A stretch of DNA of 29,848 nucleotides from Burkholderiaceae bacterium. Lineage in GTDB: Bacteria; Pseudomonadota; Gammaproteobacteria; Burkholderiales; Burkholderiaceae. Made by a program: the position numbers and the translations under genes. Shown here in pieces: positions 22,764 through 29,848 of the stretch. The DNA is taken from the NCBI GenBank assembly GCA_023253905.1, contig JALREG010000314.1, forward strand, positions 1-29,848, read 5' to 3'. The notes beneath the pieces are model-generated. The model searched no databases. It was not told where the DNA came from and saw only the letters and a list, made by a program, of their open reading frames with translations. Within the stretch, counting starts at the first letter, position 1, and each line of letters begins with the position of its first letter.

Positions 22764-23792
22764 ATGCCCCGCTCGTTTATCTATTGCCCGCTCTCGCCCC
22801 GCCCCCTGAAACCGGGTCGTCGCGCAGCCCTGGCGGGCGCTGTGCTTGGCACCCTGTGCGCACTAACAGGGCTCTGGCCCGTCACTGCGACCGCGCAAAG
22901 CTGGCCCTCGCGACCCATCCGCTTCATCGTCCCCAATCCCGCGGGCGGCGCAGCCGATGCACTGCCTCGCATGCTCGCCGAAGCGCTGGTGTCAAGGCTG
23001 GGGCAGCCGGTGGTGGTTGAAAACCGTCCCGGTGCGGCAGGCAATATCGGCGCCGAGCAGGTATTCAAGGCCGAGCCTGATGGCAGCGTGTTCCTCGCAG
23101 CGCCCCCACCCTCGCTCACGGTCAATCCCAGCCTCTATCCGAAACTGAACCATGACCCGACGCGCTTTGAACCGGTCACCGTCATGGCCACCTCGTCCAA
23201 CGCGCTCCTGGTTCACCCCTCCGTGCCCGCGCAGACGCTACGTGAGTTTCTCGAATACGTGAAGGCGAACCCCGACAAGCTCAGCTACGCGTCGCAGGGC
23301 AACGGATCCACCGCACATCTCACAGCCGAACTCTTCAAACTCAAGACTGGCCTCAAGATCACTCACGTGCCCTACAAGGGCGACGCGCCGGCAGTCACCG
23401 ATCTGCTTGCGGGTCATGTTCAGGTGATGTTCGGCAACGTCCTCGCTGGCCAGAACCATGTACGCCAGGGCAAACTCCGCATGCTCGCCGTCACCAGCGA
23501 ATCGCGTCTGCCGGGTCTGGCTGACATCCCCGCACTCATCGAGCAGGTACCCGGTGTGGTCGCCGTGACCTGGTTTGGCATTGTGGCGCCCCCCAACACA
23601 CCGGTCGCCATTACCGAGAAGCTCTCGCAAACCATTGCCGACATCCTCAAGACGCCCGACATGGCCAAGCGCTTTGCCGACGCGGGTGCGAACCCGGTCG
23701 GTAACACGCCTGCCGCGATGCGGGCATGGATGAAGGATGATGCCGAACGCTGGGCGCAGGTAATCCGTGAAGCGAAGATCAGGATTGACTGA
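22764..23792 (+). CDS. Bug/TctC-family periplasmic substrate-binding protein
   Basis: A 342-residue Bug-type receptor. The leader is long, about 45 residues, with KPGRRAALAGAVLGTLCAL and cleavage near ATA before QSWPSRPIRFIVP; the twin Arg could mean Tat export. Family motifs are VPNPAGGAADALPRMLAEAL, ENRPGAAGNIGAEQVFKAEP and VPYKGDAPAVTDLLAGHVQ. GGAG stands about seven bases before the ATG. It follows the dioxygenase beta subunit by 23 bases and is probably in its operon, so its ligand may be the dioxygenase substrate (inference). Its stop is only three bases from that of the convergent cupin gene. Confidence 0.93.
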   Translation: MPRSFIYCPLSPRPLKPGRRAALAGAVLGTLCALTGLWPVTATAQSWPSRPIRFIVPNPAGGAADALPRMLAEALVSRLGQPVVVENRPGAAGNIGAEQVFKAEPDGSVFLAAPPPSLTVNPSLYPKLNHDPTRFEPVTVMATSSNALLVHPSVPAQTLREFLEYVKANPDKLSYASQGNGSTAHLTAELFKLKTGLKITHVPYKGDAPAVTDLLAGHVQVMFGNVLAGQNHVRQGKLRMLAVTSESRLPGLADIPALIEQVPGVVAVTWFGIVAPPNTPVAITEKLSQTIADILKTPDMAKRFADAGANPVGNTPAAMRAWMKDDAERWAQVIREAKIRID

Positions 23793-23795
23793 GGT

Positions 23796-24338
23796 CTAGC
23801 GCTTCCCGTCAATCAGCACGAAGCAGATCCGGGCGAAATCATTCGACCGGTTGCTCCACGCATGCGCGGTCCCGCGCTGGATCAGGACGTCACCTGCCCG
23901 CATCAGCTTTTCGCCTTCTTCCATCACGGCATAAATTTCGCCCTTCAGCACGATGGCGTAATCGACTGACTCGGTGGTGTGCATGCCAGGATGAACCGCA
24001 TCGGGCGGCAAATGTCGGCCATCGGGGAACAGCTTCGAAAACATTGCCTCGAACATGCGCTGTCGTTCAACCGGATCGGCCGGCTCGGGCGGGTAATCGA
24101 TGATGCGGATCAGGCTGCCCCGGGGCGGCGGTGCGAGCCCCGCCACTTCGGCTACCCGGTCGGGATCATTGATGGCGGCTGGCGAATCAAACAGCGCCCA
24201 GAGGTTACTCACCCGATAGCCGGGCCGCTCCTCAACAGTTCTCACGCGGTGAGGCTCGCCATCGGAAACGAAGGTGGAACGACCTTCAGCGGTATGGCCG
24301 GTGACAAGCAGGCGCGGGAGCGGCAAGGCAGTGGGCAT
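23796..24338 (-). CDS. Small cupin-domain protein
   Basis: A 180-residue protein whose C-terminal two thirds form a single cupin barrel. The first cupin motif is HPGMHTTESVDYAIVLKGEI and the second is RAGDVLIQRGTAHAWSN. The usual second His of motif 1 is replaced by Thr, while the His of motif 1 and the final His remain, as in the short DYxxVLxGE cupin subgroup. It could be a metal-dependent dioxygenase, isomerase or simple binding protein. It is too short for a gentisate dioxygenase, which has two cupin domains. AAAGGA precedes the ATG. It lies 59 bases downstream of the FAH-family gene, so a joint role in ring-fission or acid degradation is likely (inference). Confidence 0.85.
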   Translation of the reverse strand: MPTALPLPRLLVTGHTAEGRSTFVSDGEPHRVRTVEERPGYRVSNLWALFDSPAAINDPDRVAEVAGLAPPPRGSLIRIIDYPPEPADPVERQRMFEAMFSKLFPDGRHLPPDAVHPGMHTTESVDYAIVLKGEIYAVMEEGEKLMRAGDVLIQRGTAHAWSNRSNDFARICFVLIDGKR

Positions 24339-24397
24339 GGCTCAGTCCTTTGAGGGACAACGCGGTGAAGAAAATATTCGTTGAGGCAGTGCGTCAG

Positions 24398-25384
24398 TTA
24401 TGGGGTGCGGATTGGAAATGCGGGTGGCCGCGGTACATGCGGCGCCACGATGCGATTACGCAGTACCCCCAGACCGCTTACTTCCAGTTCAATCACGTCA
24501 CCATCTTTCATGAACCGGCCGAGCTCGTTCCCGCAACCGCCACCCACCGTCCCCGACCCGAGCACCTCACCGGGATACACGGTTTCCTCTAGCGAGGCAT
24601 AAGCGAGCAGCTTGGCAAACGGATGATGCATGGTGCTTGAGTGTCCGCGCGACCACTCCTCGCCATTGATACGCGCAATCATGGTGAGATTCTGAGGATC
24701 GATCTCGTCGGCCGTTGCGATCCAGGGCCCGAGCGCATTACCCGTATCGAAGTCTTTCCCCTTCGAGGGGCCAAGCGAGCCAGGCATCTCTGCATACTGA
24801 ACATCACGCGCCGAGAAATCGTTAAAGATGCAGTAGCCGAAGACATGCTGCGACGCGGTGTCCGCGGTCAGGTTTTTGCCTTGCCGTCCCACCACCAGCG
24901 CGACCTCGAGCTCATAGTCAACCGTGACCGAATAGGACGGCCAGTGAATCTCGGCCTCCGGCCCGACCACGCTGAAGCAGTTGCTCTTGTAGTAAATGGG
25001 GCGCTCGTACCAGACCTTGGGGATCTGGATTTTTGCCGGGTCGCGGGGCTCGGTTTCGATGCCAAACAAGTGCCGATTGGCGCGCGACTGCCGCACATGC
25101 AGCTCGAAACTTAGAAAATCGCGAAGCCGCCTTGGCACCGGAATGGGGGCGAGCAATTTCACGTCCTGCAGGGCAAGCGTCTGGCGCGCCGAGCGGCTCA
25201 GGTTTCTGGCCTGATCAAGCGCGGCATCACCGCCATCGATCAGGCTCAGCATATCGCCAAAACTTGAGGCCTGCGCGGTCCCAGCGGCTGCAGCGGTCAG
25301 GTCAACCACCCGCTCATTGAGCTCGCCCACCACCGCACCCACCCGGCGCGAGCCCCCCGATGTCTCAAAGGTCACCAGTTTCAT
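24398..25384 (-). CDS. Fumarylacetoacetate hydrolase (FAH) family protein
   Basis: A 328-residue enzyme of the FAH family, which hydrolyses C-C bonds or decarboxylates ring-fission products with a divalent metal. Metal ligands are visible as E158 and E160 in VDYELEVALVVG, with D189 in CIFNDFSARDVQ. A conserved Lys/Asp/Gly region follows, KGKDFDTGNALGPW (208-221), and the C-terminal GSGTVGGGCGNELGRFMKDGD. The N-terminal domain is complete, MKLVTFE starting at the ATG at 25384. It begins two bases after the stop of the upstream Bug gene, so it relies on coupled translation. Homologues act on fumarylpyruvate, acylpyruvates or 2-hydroxymuconate-type acids; which applies here is unknown. Confidence 0.93.
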   Translation of the reverse strand: MKLVTFETSGGSRRVGAVVGELNERVVDLTAAAAGTAQASSFGDMLSLIDGGDAALDQARNLSRSARQTLALQDVKLLAPIPVPRRLRDFLSFELHVRQSRANRHLFGIETEPRDPAKIQIPKVWYERPIYYKSNCFSVVGPEAEIHWPSYSVTVDYELEVALVVGRQGKNLTADTASQHVFGYCIFNDFSARDVQYAEMPGSLGPSKGKDFDTGNALGPWIATADEIDPQNLTMIARINGEEWSRGHSSTMHHPFAKLLAYASLEETVYPGEVLGSGTVGGGCGNELGRFMKDGDVIELEVSGLGVLRNRIVAPHVPRPPAFPIRTP

Positions 25385-25386
25385 GA

Positions 25387-26361
25387 TCAGTCGAGTTTGA
25401 TGTTGGCTTTACGAATGGCCACACCCCAGCGGTCGAAGTCGGACTTCACCGTTGCAGCAAATTGCGCCGGAGTGTCGCCCACAGGCGTGAGACCAATATC
25501 GGTGAGCCGCTTGCGAACATCAGGCATCTCCAGCACCTTGGCGGTTTCAGCCGCCAGCCGTGCAACCACCTCTGGGGGCGTGCCCGCTGGCGCGAGCAGT
25601 CCGTGCCACGCATCGCCCGAGTAGCCAGGTACGGTCTCAGCGATCGCGGGGACATTGGGCAGCGCGGCCAGCCGCTGCGGGAGCGTGACGCCCAGAGGCT
25701 TGCCTTTGCCGCTTGCCACCAGCGGCACGGCGGTGGTGGCGGGCACCATGGACAGGTCCGATTCGCCGGTGACCACGGACAGCGCGCTATCCCGGTGCGG
25801 CACATGAACCATGCGCGTGCCGGTGGCATCGAGCAGCATTTCCATGACGATATGATTACCCGCGCCCACCCCTGCGGAGCCGAAGTTGAATTTGCCGGGC
25901 TGCGCCTTGGCGGCTGCAATCAGACTTGGGATGTCGTTGGCAGGAAAATCAGGCCGTGCGATCAGGACGTAGCCGAATCGAACGGTCATGGTGACAGGTA
26001 CAAAACTTTTGAGACCGTCGTAGGGCAACTTTGAATACAGATGCGGGTTGGCGCAGATCACCGAGTTGACCGGATACAGCAGGGTGTAGCCATCGGGCTG
26101 TGCCTTGGCGACCAGATCAGCACCAATGATGCCGGCAGCGCCGGTGCGGTTCTCGATGATGACCGTTTGACCCAGACTGTCGGTCAGCTTGCTGGCAATG
26201 ATGCGGGCGGTCACGTCAGGCGAACTGCCGGCAGGAAACGGTACGACAAATCGGACCGTTCGCTGCGGCCACGCCTGCGCACTGACCGACACAGGCAAGC
26301 CGGCAACCCCGGCCGCCAACCCGAACAGTCCGACGCTTAGCGCGCGACGGGATGGTTCCAT
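25387..26361 (-). CDS. Bug/TctC-family periplasmic substrate-binding protein
   Basis: A 324-residue Bug-type receptor, the third in the window. The signal peptide contains EPSRRALSVGLFGLAAGVAG with cleavage near VSAQA before WPQRTVRFVVPF. Family motifs are VPFPAGSSPDVTARIIASKL, ENRTGAAGIIGADLVAKAQP and the C-terminal ATVKSDFDRWGVAIRKANI. GAGGAG seven bases before the ATG at 26361 decides the start; another in-frame ATG seven codons upstream overlaps that site. It is the first gene of a Bug, FAH, cupin operon. The ligand is probably the acid degraded by those enzymes (inference). Confidence 0.93.
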   Translation of the reverse strand: MEPSRRALSVGLFGLAAGVAGLPVSVSAQAWPQRTVRFVVPFPAGSSPDVTARIIASKLTDSLGQTVIIENRTGAAGIIGADLVAKAQPDGYTLLYPVNSVICANPHLYSKLPYDGLKSFVPVTMTVRFGYVLIARPDFPANDIPSLIAAAKAQPGKFNFGSAGVGAGNHIVMEMLLDATGTRMVHVPHRDSALSVVTGESDLSMVPATTAVPLVASGKGKPLGVTLPQRLAALPNVPAIAETVPGYSGDAWHGLLAPAGTPPEVVARLAAETAKVLEMPDVRKRLTDIGLTPVGDTPAQFAATVKSDFDRWGVAIRKANIKLD

Positions 26362-26467
26362 CAATGTCTCCTCATGACACATTCTTGACAGATGGTAACC
26401 GCGTCGCGTCCACGCCGTACGACTTCATTTCGAACAGCGCTCGGCTCACATAAGCAATTGCGGAGCG

Positions 26468-26986
26468 CTAGCGCACGCGGATGGTGCCGCGCATACCGGC
26501 CTGATAATGCCCTGGCAAGAGACAGGCAAACTCGAATTCGCCCGCACGGTTGAAGGTCCAGACCAGATCACCCGACCGGCCGGGCTCCACGTGCGCCATC
26601 CAGGGTTCGTCATGCTCCATATTCGGATGCTTGAGCATGAGCGCGGCGTGCGAATCGAGCTCATCGCGGGTGCCGATCACCATTTCATGCATGAGCGCGC
26701 CGCGATTTCGAATAACGAGGCGTAACGTCTCACCGAGCCGTGCATCGAAGTGCGCAGGTTGAAAGCGCATGTCATCGCCCATGCTGATTTCAATCGTTCG
26801 CCGGACGGCTGACGCAGCACCTGCGACACCCCATGGTTTCTGCTCGGCAGCGGTTGCTGGCCGGGCGGACTCGCTTCGACCGTGATGGCCCGGGCCGTGG
26901 GCACTGACCGCCCCCACCGACGCTATCGACATAAGGCCAAATAAGAGGCGAAAAACCCATTTCAGTGATGGACAGGATGGGCCCAC
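26468..26986 (-). CDS. Exported cupredoxin (plastocyanin/azurin-like copper protein), GTG start
   Basis: A 172-residue precursor with a hydrophobic leader (LKWVFRLLFGLMSIASVGAVS) before a His-rich segment AHGPGHHGR. The C-terminal 110 residues form a cupredoxin domain. Copper ligands are a His in ALMHEMVIG and the cluster FACLLPGHYQAGM near the end, giving His-Cys-His-Met, a type 1 site. It is probably periplasmic and either carries electrons or handles copper. The GTG at 26986 has GGAGAA in front and is preferred to a TTG four codons upstream. It stands apart from its neighbours: 106 bp from the Bug gene and divergent from guaD. A role in copper tolerance or as an electron carrier cannot be decided from sequence. 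Confidence 0.87.
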   Translation of the reverse strand: MGPSCPSLKWVFRLLFGLMSIASVGAVSAHGPGHHGRSESARPATAAEQKPWGVAGAASAVRRTIEISMGDDMRFQPAHFDARLGETLRLVIRNRGALMHEMVIGTRDELDSHAALMLKHPNMEHDEPWMAHVEPGRSGDLVWTFNRAGEFEFACLLPGHYQAGMRGTIRVR

Positions 26987-27092
26987 GGTCTTCTCCAAAG
27001 TGGTGACCCACGCAGTCTACCGAGAAGCCAGCATGCCTACCGATTAGCCGTGATGGGAACCCATGAATCGCCTCATCCGCAACGGCCGACCC

Positions 27093-27098
27093 GATAAT
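27093..27098 (+). promoter_or_regulatory. Candidate -10 box just before guaD, possibly leaderless
   Basis: GATAAT (five of six -10 matches) ends seven bases before the guaD ATG. If used, transcription would start at or beside the start codon, giving a leaderless mRNA; this would fit the lack of a ribosome-binding site. No convincing -35 box is present. Confidence 0.3.
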
Positions 27099-27105
27099 CG
27101 CAAAA

Positions 27106-28383
27106 ATGACAAACCCCTCACCCATCTCACCTACGCGCTGGCGCGGTAACCTGCTGCGATTCGACATGCCGCAGCAGGCACGAATCCTCACCGACCAGGT
27201 GATTGAGGTCGACTCTCAGGGCATCGTGCGCGCCGTTCGCGCCCCGCTCCCGGGCGAGCAGGTGGAACGTGACCACCGGGGCATGCTGATCGCACCGGGC
27301 TTTATCGACAGCCATGTTCACTTCCCGCAACTCGATGTCATCGGCTCACCTGCCGAGGGGCTCCTGCCCTGGCTGGAAAACCATACTTTCCCTGAGGAGG
27401 CCCGTTTCTCAGATCGTCATCATGCTGGCGAAGTGGCACGGGTGTTTCTAGGCGAACTGCTGAGGCACGGCGTCACCACGGCGGCCGTGTACTGCACCGC
27501 GCATCCCGAATCGGTGGATGCTTTCATGCAGGCAAGCGATGAGCGAGGCCTCGCGATGATTGCAGGCAAAGTGCTGCAGGATCGACATTCGCCGCAGACC
27601 TTGCGTGACGATACCGAGCGATCGCTCCTCGACTCAGCAGCATTGATTCGCCGCTGGCACGGCCGCGGGAGGCTTCGCTACGCAATCACACCGCGTTTCG
27701 CGCCGACCTCCACCGAACGGCAGCTCGCCGGTGCCGGCGAACTCGCGAGGGCCTTTCCTGAAGTCATCGTGCAATCGCATGTTGCCGAAAATCTCGACGA
27801 AATCGCCTGGGTAGGACGACTCTTTCCCAACGATCGCAGTTATCTCTCGGTCTATGAACGCTTTGGCCTGATCCGACCGCACTCGCTCTGGGGGCACTGC
27901 ATTCATCTCGACCCGGATGATCGGGCCCTGCTGCGCGACCGACAGGCAGTGGCCGCCGTGTGCCCCACCTCCAATCTGTTCCTCGGCAGCGGACTGTTCA
28001 ATTTTGCGGCGGCAAATCATCCCTGGACGCTTGCGAGCGATATCGGAGGAGGCTCCTCGCTTTCACCCTTCAGGACCATGATGGCCGCATTCGAGGTGGC
28101 CCGACTGGGTGGCCAGTACCTCTCGCCGTCCAGGCTCTGGTGGCATGCCAGCACAGGCAGCGCCGACGCATTGGGCCTGGGCGATCAGCTGGGCCGCATC
28201 CAGCCCGGCTTCGACGCCGATTGGATTGTGATCGATCCTCGCGCCAAGCCGCTTCTGGCTCGCCGCTGGAATCAGGCGGAATCTGACGATGCGCGACTCT
28301 TCGCTTTGATCGTGCTGGGCGACGATCGCAATATCGCCGCGACAGTGGTGAGGGGCCGCGTGGTTCAGCCGGTTTGGCCTTGA
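27106..28383 (+). CDS. guaD: Guanine deaminase
   Basis: A 425-residue zinc amidohydrolase that would turn guanine into xanthine and ammonia. The metal-binding HxH lies in PGFIDSHVHFPQLDVIG and is followed by WLENHTFPEEARF, a pattern specific to guanine deaminases. Further ligands appear in QSHVAENLDE and WGHCIHLDPDD, and the catalytic Asp region is LASDIGGGSSLSPF. The length fits the bacterial enzyme. There is no visible ribosome-binding site before the ATG at 27106. The gene is divergent from the cupredoxin gene and convergent with the LysR gene. With the GTP-cyclohydrolase-like gene at the window end it suggests a purine/pyrimidine degradation neighbourhood. Confidence 0.93.
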   Translation: MTNPSPISPTRWRGNLLRFDMPQQARILTDQVIEVDSQGIVRAVRAPLPGEQVERDHRGMLIAPGFIDSHVHFPQLDVIGSPAEGLLPWLENHTFPEEARFSDRHHAGEVARVFLGELLRHGVTTAAVYCTAHPESVDAFMQASDERGLAMIAGKVLQDRHSPQTLRDDTERSLLDSAALIRRWHGRGRLRYAITPRFAPTSTERQLAGAGELARAFPEVIVQSHVAENLDEIAWVGRLFPNDRSYLSVYERFGLIRPHSLWGHCIHLDPDDRALLRDRQAVAAVCPTSNLFLGSGLFNFAAANHPWTLASDIGGGSSLSPFRTMMAAFEVARLGGQYLSPSRLWWHASTGSADALGLGDQLGRIQPGFDADWIVIDPRAKPLLARRWNQAESDDARLFALIVLGDDRNIAATVVRGRVVQPVWP

Positions 28384-28451
28384 CCCAATCTCACTGGAGC
28401 GCCGCGGCACAGCGGTCCGCTTGCAAAGCGTCGCCAGCTCAAACTCTTCAT

Positions 28452-29390
28452 TCAGCGCGCGACGCGCCGCTCCCGCGTACGGCCCAGGTGCGAAAGCATC
28501 ATGGCGGCGGGGCCTGACAGTTGTTCGAATCGCCGCGCATATACAAACAACTGCAACTTAGCCCAGGAATCCGTGAGCGCAACGATTCGGCTTCGATTTC
28601 GCCGCGCGGCAAGCGCCACCATACCGCGCGGTAACACCGCAATTCCAAGGCCCGATTCAACCATTCGACACATCGAGCTGATGCTTGCGACCCGAATGCG
28701 CTGGCGCAGGCTCCGGCCAGCCTCAGCGGCGGCAGTCTCGAGCATCGCCTGAACCTGGCTGCTTCCAAGCAAACCGATCTGCTCATGATCAAGCGCCTGC
28801 GAAAAACCAGCCGACCCCTCGCGGGCCAGCGGGTGCGCTGGCGGGGTGAGCAGCACCAGATGGTCCATTCGGTAGGGACGGCGTTCCAGCCCCTCCCCCC
28901 CATCGCTTGATCCGCACAAACCGAAATCGGCACGCCCGTCGCGAACTGCCAGCAGCACTTCGGTGCTCGTCCGCTGGATCAGGTCAATCGAAATATCTGG
29001 GTGGGAGGCAGCAAAGCGGGCAATTTCTTCCGGCAGATAGAGTTCAACCGCCGAGGCACTGGCGGCAATGTGTACGCTTCCCAGACGACCCTGCGCGAAC
29101 GCCCGCATATCCTCATAAAGGTCACCTACACCTGCGATCAGACTGCGCGCATGGCGAAGCAGCGTCTCACCCGCCGCGGTCGGACGTACGCCCCGCGCGT
29201 GACGTTCCAGAAGCGCGCAGCCCGCCGCCTCTTCGAGGAGCGTGATCCGTTTACTGAGGGACGATACCGCAAGCTGCCCGGGCAACGCCGCCGCTGCAAT
29301 GCTTCCGCTTGCGCAGATGCTTACGAACAGGTCGAGCGTGGACACGTCTAATCTGCGAATGAAGGCGGAGAGCGATACAGGCTTGGCCAT
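28452..29390 (-). CDS. LysR-family transcriptional regulator
   Basis: A 312-residue LysR-type regulator. The N-terminal winged helix-turn-helix spans roughly residues 12-72: DVSTLDLFVSICASGSIAAA, the recognition part AVSSLSKRITLLEEAAGCAL, and LLERHARGVRPTAAGETLL. The effector-binding domain starts near GSVHIAASASAVELYLPEEI and has the usual LVLLTPPAHPLA and GLGIAVLPRGMV segments. Start at the ATG at 29390. It is divergent from the GTP-cyclohydrolase-II-like gene, with 126 bp between, the common arrangement for a LysR protein and its target. No clear T-N11-A operator was picked out there. It converges on guaD, which may also be a target (inference). Confidence 0.93.
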   Translation of the reverse strand: MAKPVSLSAFIRRLDVSTLDLFVSICASGSIAAAALPGQLAVSSLSKRITLLEEAAGCALLERHARGVRPTAAGETLLRHARSLIAGVGDLYEDMRAFAQGRLGSVHIAASASAVELYLPEEIARFAASHPDISIDLIQRTSTEVLLAVRDGRADFGLCGSSDGGEGLERRPYRMDHLVLLTPPAHPLAREGSAGFSQALDHEQIGLLGSSQVQAMLETAAAEAGRSLRQRIRVASISSMCRMVESGLGIAVLPRGMVALAARRNRSRIVALTDSWAKLQLFVYARRFEQLSGPAAMMLSHLGRTRERRVAR

Positions 29391-29516
29391 CCAGTAATGC
29401 TATCGTAAAGCGCACGAGCCTTCGATTTTTTTCATAGCTCACGGAAAAGCTTTCGCTGGTGCAAGGGACCACACCGGGCGGATGCTTGGATGCTCATTGA
29501 CCCACGGAGCGATTTC

Positions 29517-29848
29517 ATGAATGCCGATCCCCGCGGCGGCGAGGCGAACAATGACCGCGCCAGCACGCATATCCGACTGACGTCTCATCCCGGTCAGGGC
29601 TCGGGGGGTGCGCCCCCCATCCGCTGGGCACACCCCGACCCGGCGGAGCGCGGTCCCGTCATTGGATCCACATCGGCGCCGCAGCAAAGGAACGCGATCG
29701 GAGCGCACAGCGGTTCCTACGGCGTCTATCGAGCGCTGGCGGTGGCCGCAGGAAGACTGGACCGCCGGCACCGCCCCGACCTCACCGATACCCGCCCCAC
29801 CCGCAGCATCGGCCCGTATCCTCAATGGGCTGATGCCGAGCGGATCGT
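29517..29848 (+). CDS. GTP cyclohydrolase II-like protein, 3' end cut off by the window
   Basis: An ATG at 29517, with GGAG seven bases upstream, opens a frame that stays open to the window end (110 full codons). The segments STHIRLTSHPG, ERGPVIGSTSAPQQRNAIG, AHSGSYGVYRALAVAAG and IGPYPQWADAERIV match my recollection of the N-terminal part of a longer GTP-cyclohydrolase-II family. That family is RibA/Urc1-like and in some bacteria and yeasts belongs to uracil catabolism. The catalytic zinc-binding part would lie beyond the window. The gene is divergent from the LysR gene. Together with guaD this suggests nucleobase breakdown rather than riboflavin synthesis, which is inference. The identification is from motif memory on a partial sequence. 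Confidence 0.72.
   Translation, partial: MNADPRGGEANNDRASTHIRLTSHPGQGSGGAPPIRWAHPDPAERGPVIGSTSAPQQRNAIGAHSGSYGVYRALAVAAGRLDRRHRPDLTDTRPTRSIGPYPQWADAERI

Noticed and set aside
29439..29825. 128-codon minus-strand frame at the window end
   Set aside because: The plus strand there encodes recognisable GTP-cyclohydrolase-II-like motifs that run off the window; the minus frame has none.
1..29848. Mobile elements, CRISPR arrays, attachment sites, rRNA
   Set aside because: No transposase or integrase motif, regular repeat array, tRNA-flanking repeat or rRNA-like sequence was seen on either strand by eye.

Overview
The window is GC-rich (about 60-65% by eye) and densely coded. Its gene families point to a betaproteobacterium, probably Burkholderiales (Alcaligenaceae-like). 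It has three Bug/TctC periplasmic binding proteins, two family III CoA-transferases, a TRAP transporter, a Rieske dioxygenase and IclR and LysR regulators, typical of the catabolic accessory regions of these bacteria. No insertion sequence, integrase, CRISPR array, rRNA or tRNA was seen. The organism assignment is inference from family content only.

Layout. 1-711: the 3' part of an alpha/beta hydrolase gene. 738-2465 (minus): enoyl-CoA hydratase then an SMP-30-type lactonase. 2620-3714: a racemase-like family III CoA-transferase. 3742-4575 (minus): an IclR regulator, divergent from a likely eight-gene operon at 4675-14338. That operon encodes an acyl-CoA ligase, a MaoC-like dehydratase, a second CoA-transferase, a Bug receptor, a UGSC-motif selenoprotein, a paralogue of the selenoprotein's C-terminal part, a thioredoxin-reductase-like flavoprotein and a cysteine-free Asp/Glu-racemase-superfamily protein. 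14353-15267 (minus): an NMT1/THI5-like binding protein without a signal peptide. 15518-18440: a complete TRAP transporter. 18490-20532: selB. 20681-20836: a tiny arfA-like ribosome-rescue gene with an internal hairpin. 20960-23792: Rieske dioxygenase alpha and beta subunits and a Bug receptor. 23796-26361 (minus): Bug receptor, FAH-family hydrolase and cupin. 26468-26986 (minus): a cupredoxin. 27106-28383: guanine deaminase. 28452-29390 (minus): a LysR regulator. 29517 to the end: the start of a GTP-cyclohydrolase-II-like gene.

The central observation is at 9985-9987. An in-frame TGA sits in the codon string for C-[TGA]-G-S-C, the hallmark of the UGSC selenoprotein family. The frame is open on both sides (9679-11406, 575 residues). 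The bases right after the TGA fold into a 39-nt hairpin with a bulged U and a GU-containing apical loop, as expected for a bacterial SECIS element. A full-length selB, the dedicated selenocysteine elongation factor, lies about 7 kb downstream. A standard gene caller would split the gene in two, leaving a 103-residue fragment and a 466-residue fragment without its active site.

How the genes may work together (inference): the ligase, dehydratase and CoA-transferase would activate and process a carboxylic acid brought in via the Bug or TRAP receptors. The selenoprotein, its paralogue and the flavoprotein with a Cys-Ala-Trp-Cys motif would form a selenol/thiol redox module acting on the same unknown substrate. 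The Rieske, cupin and FAH genes look like a separate aromatic-ring cleavage module. selA, selD and tRNA-Sec were not found here and must lie elsewhere if selenocysteine is made.
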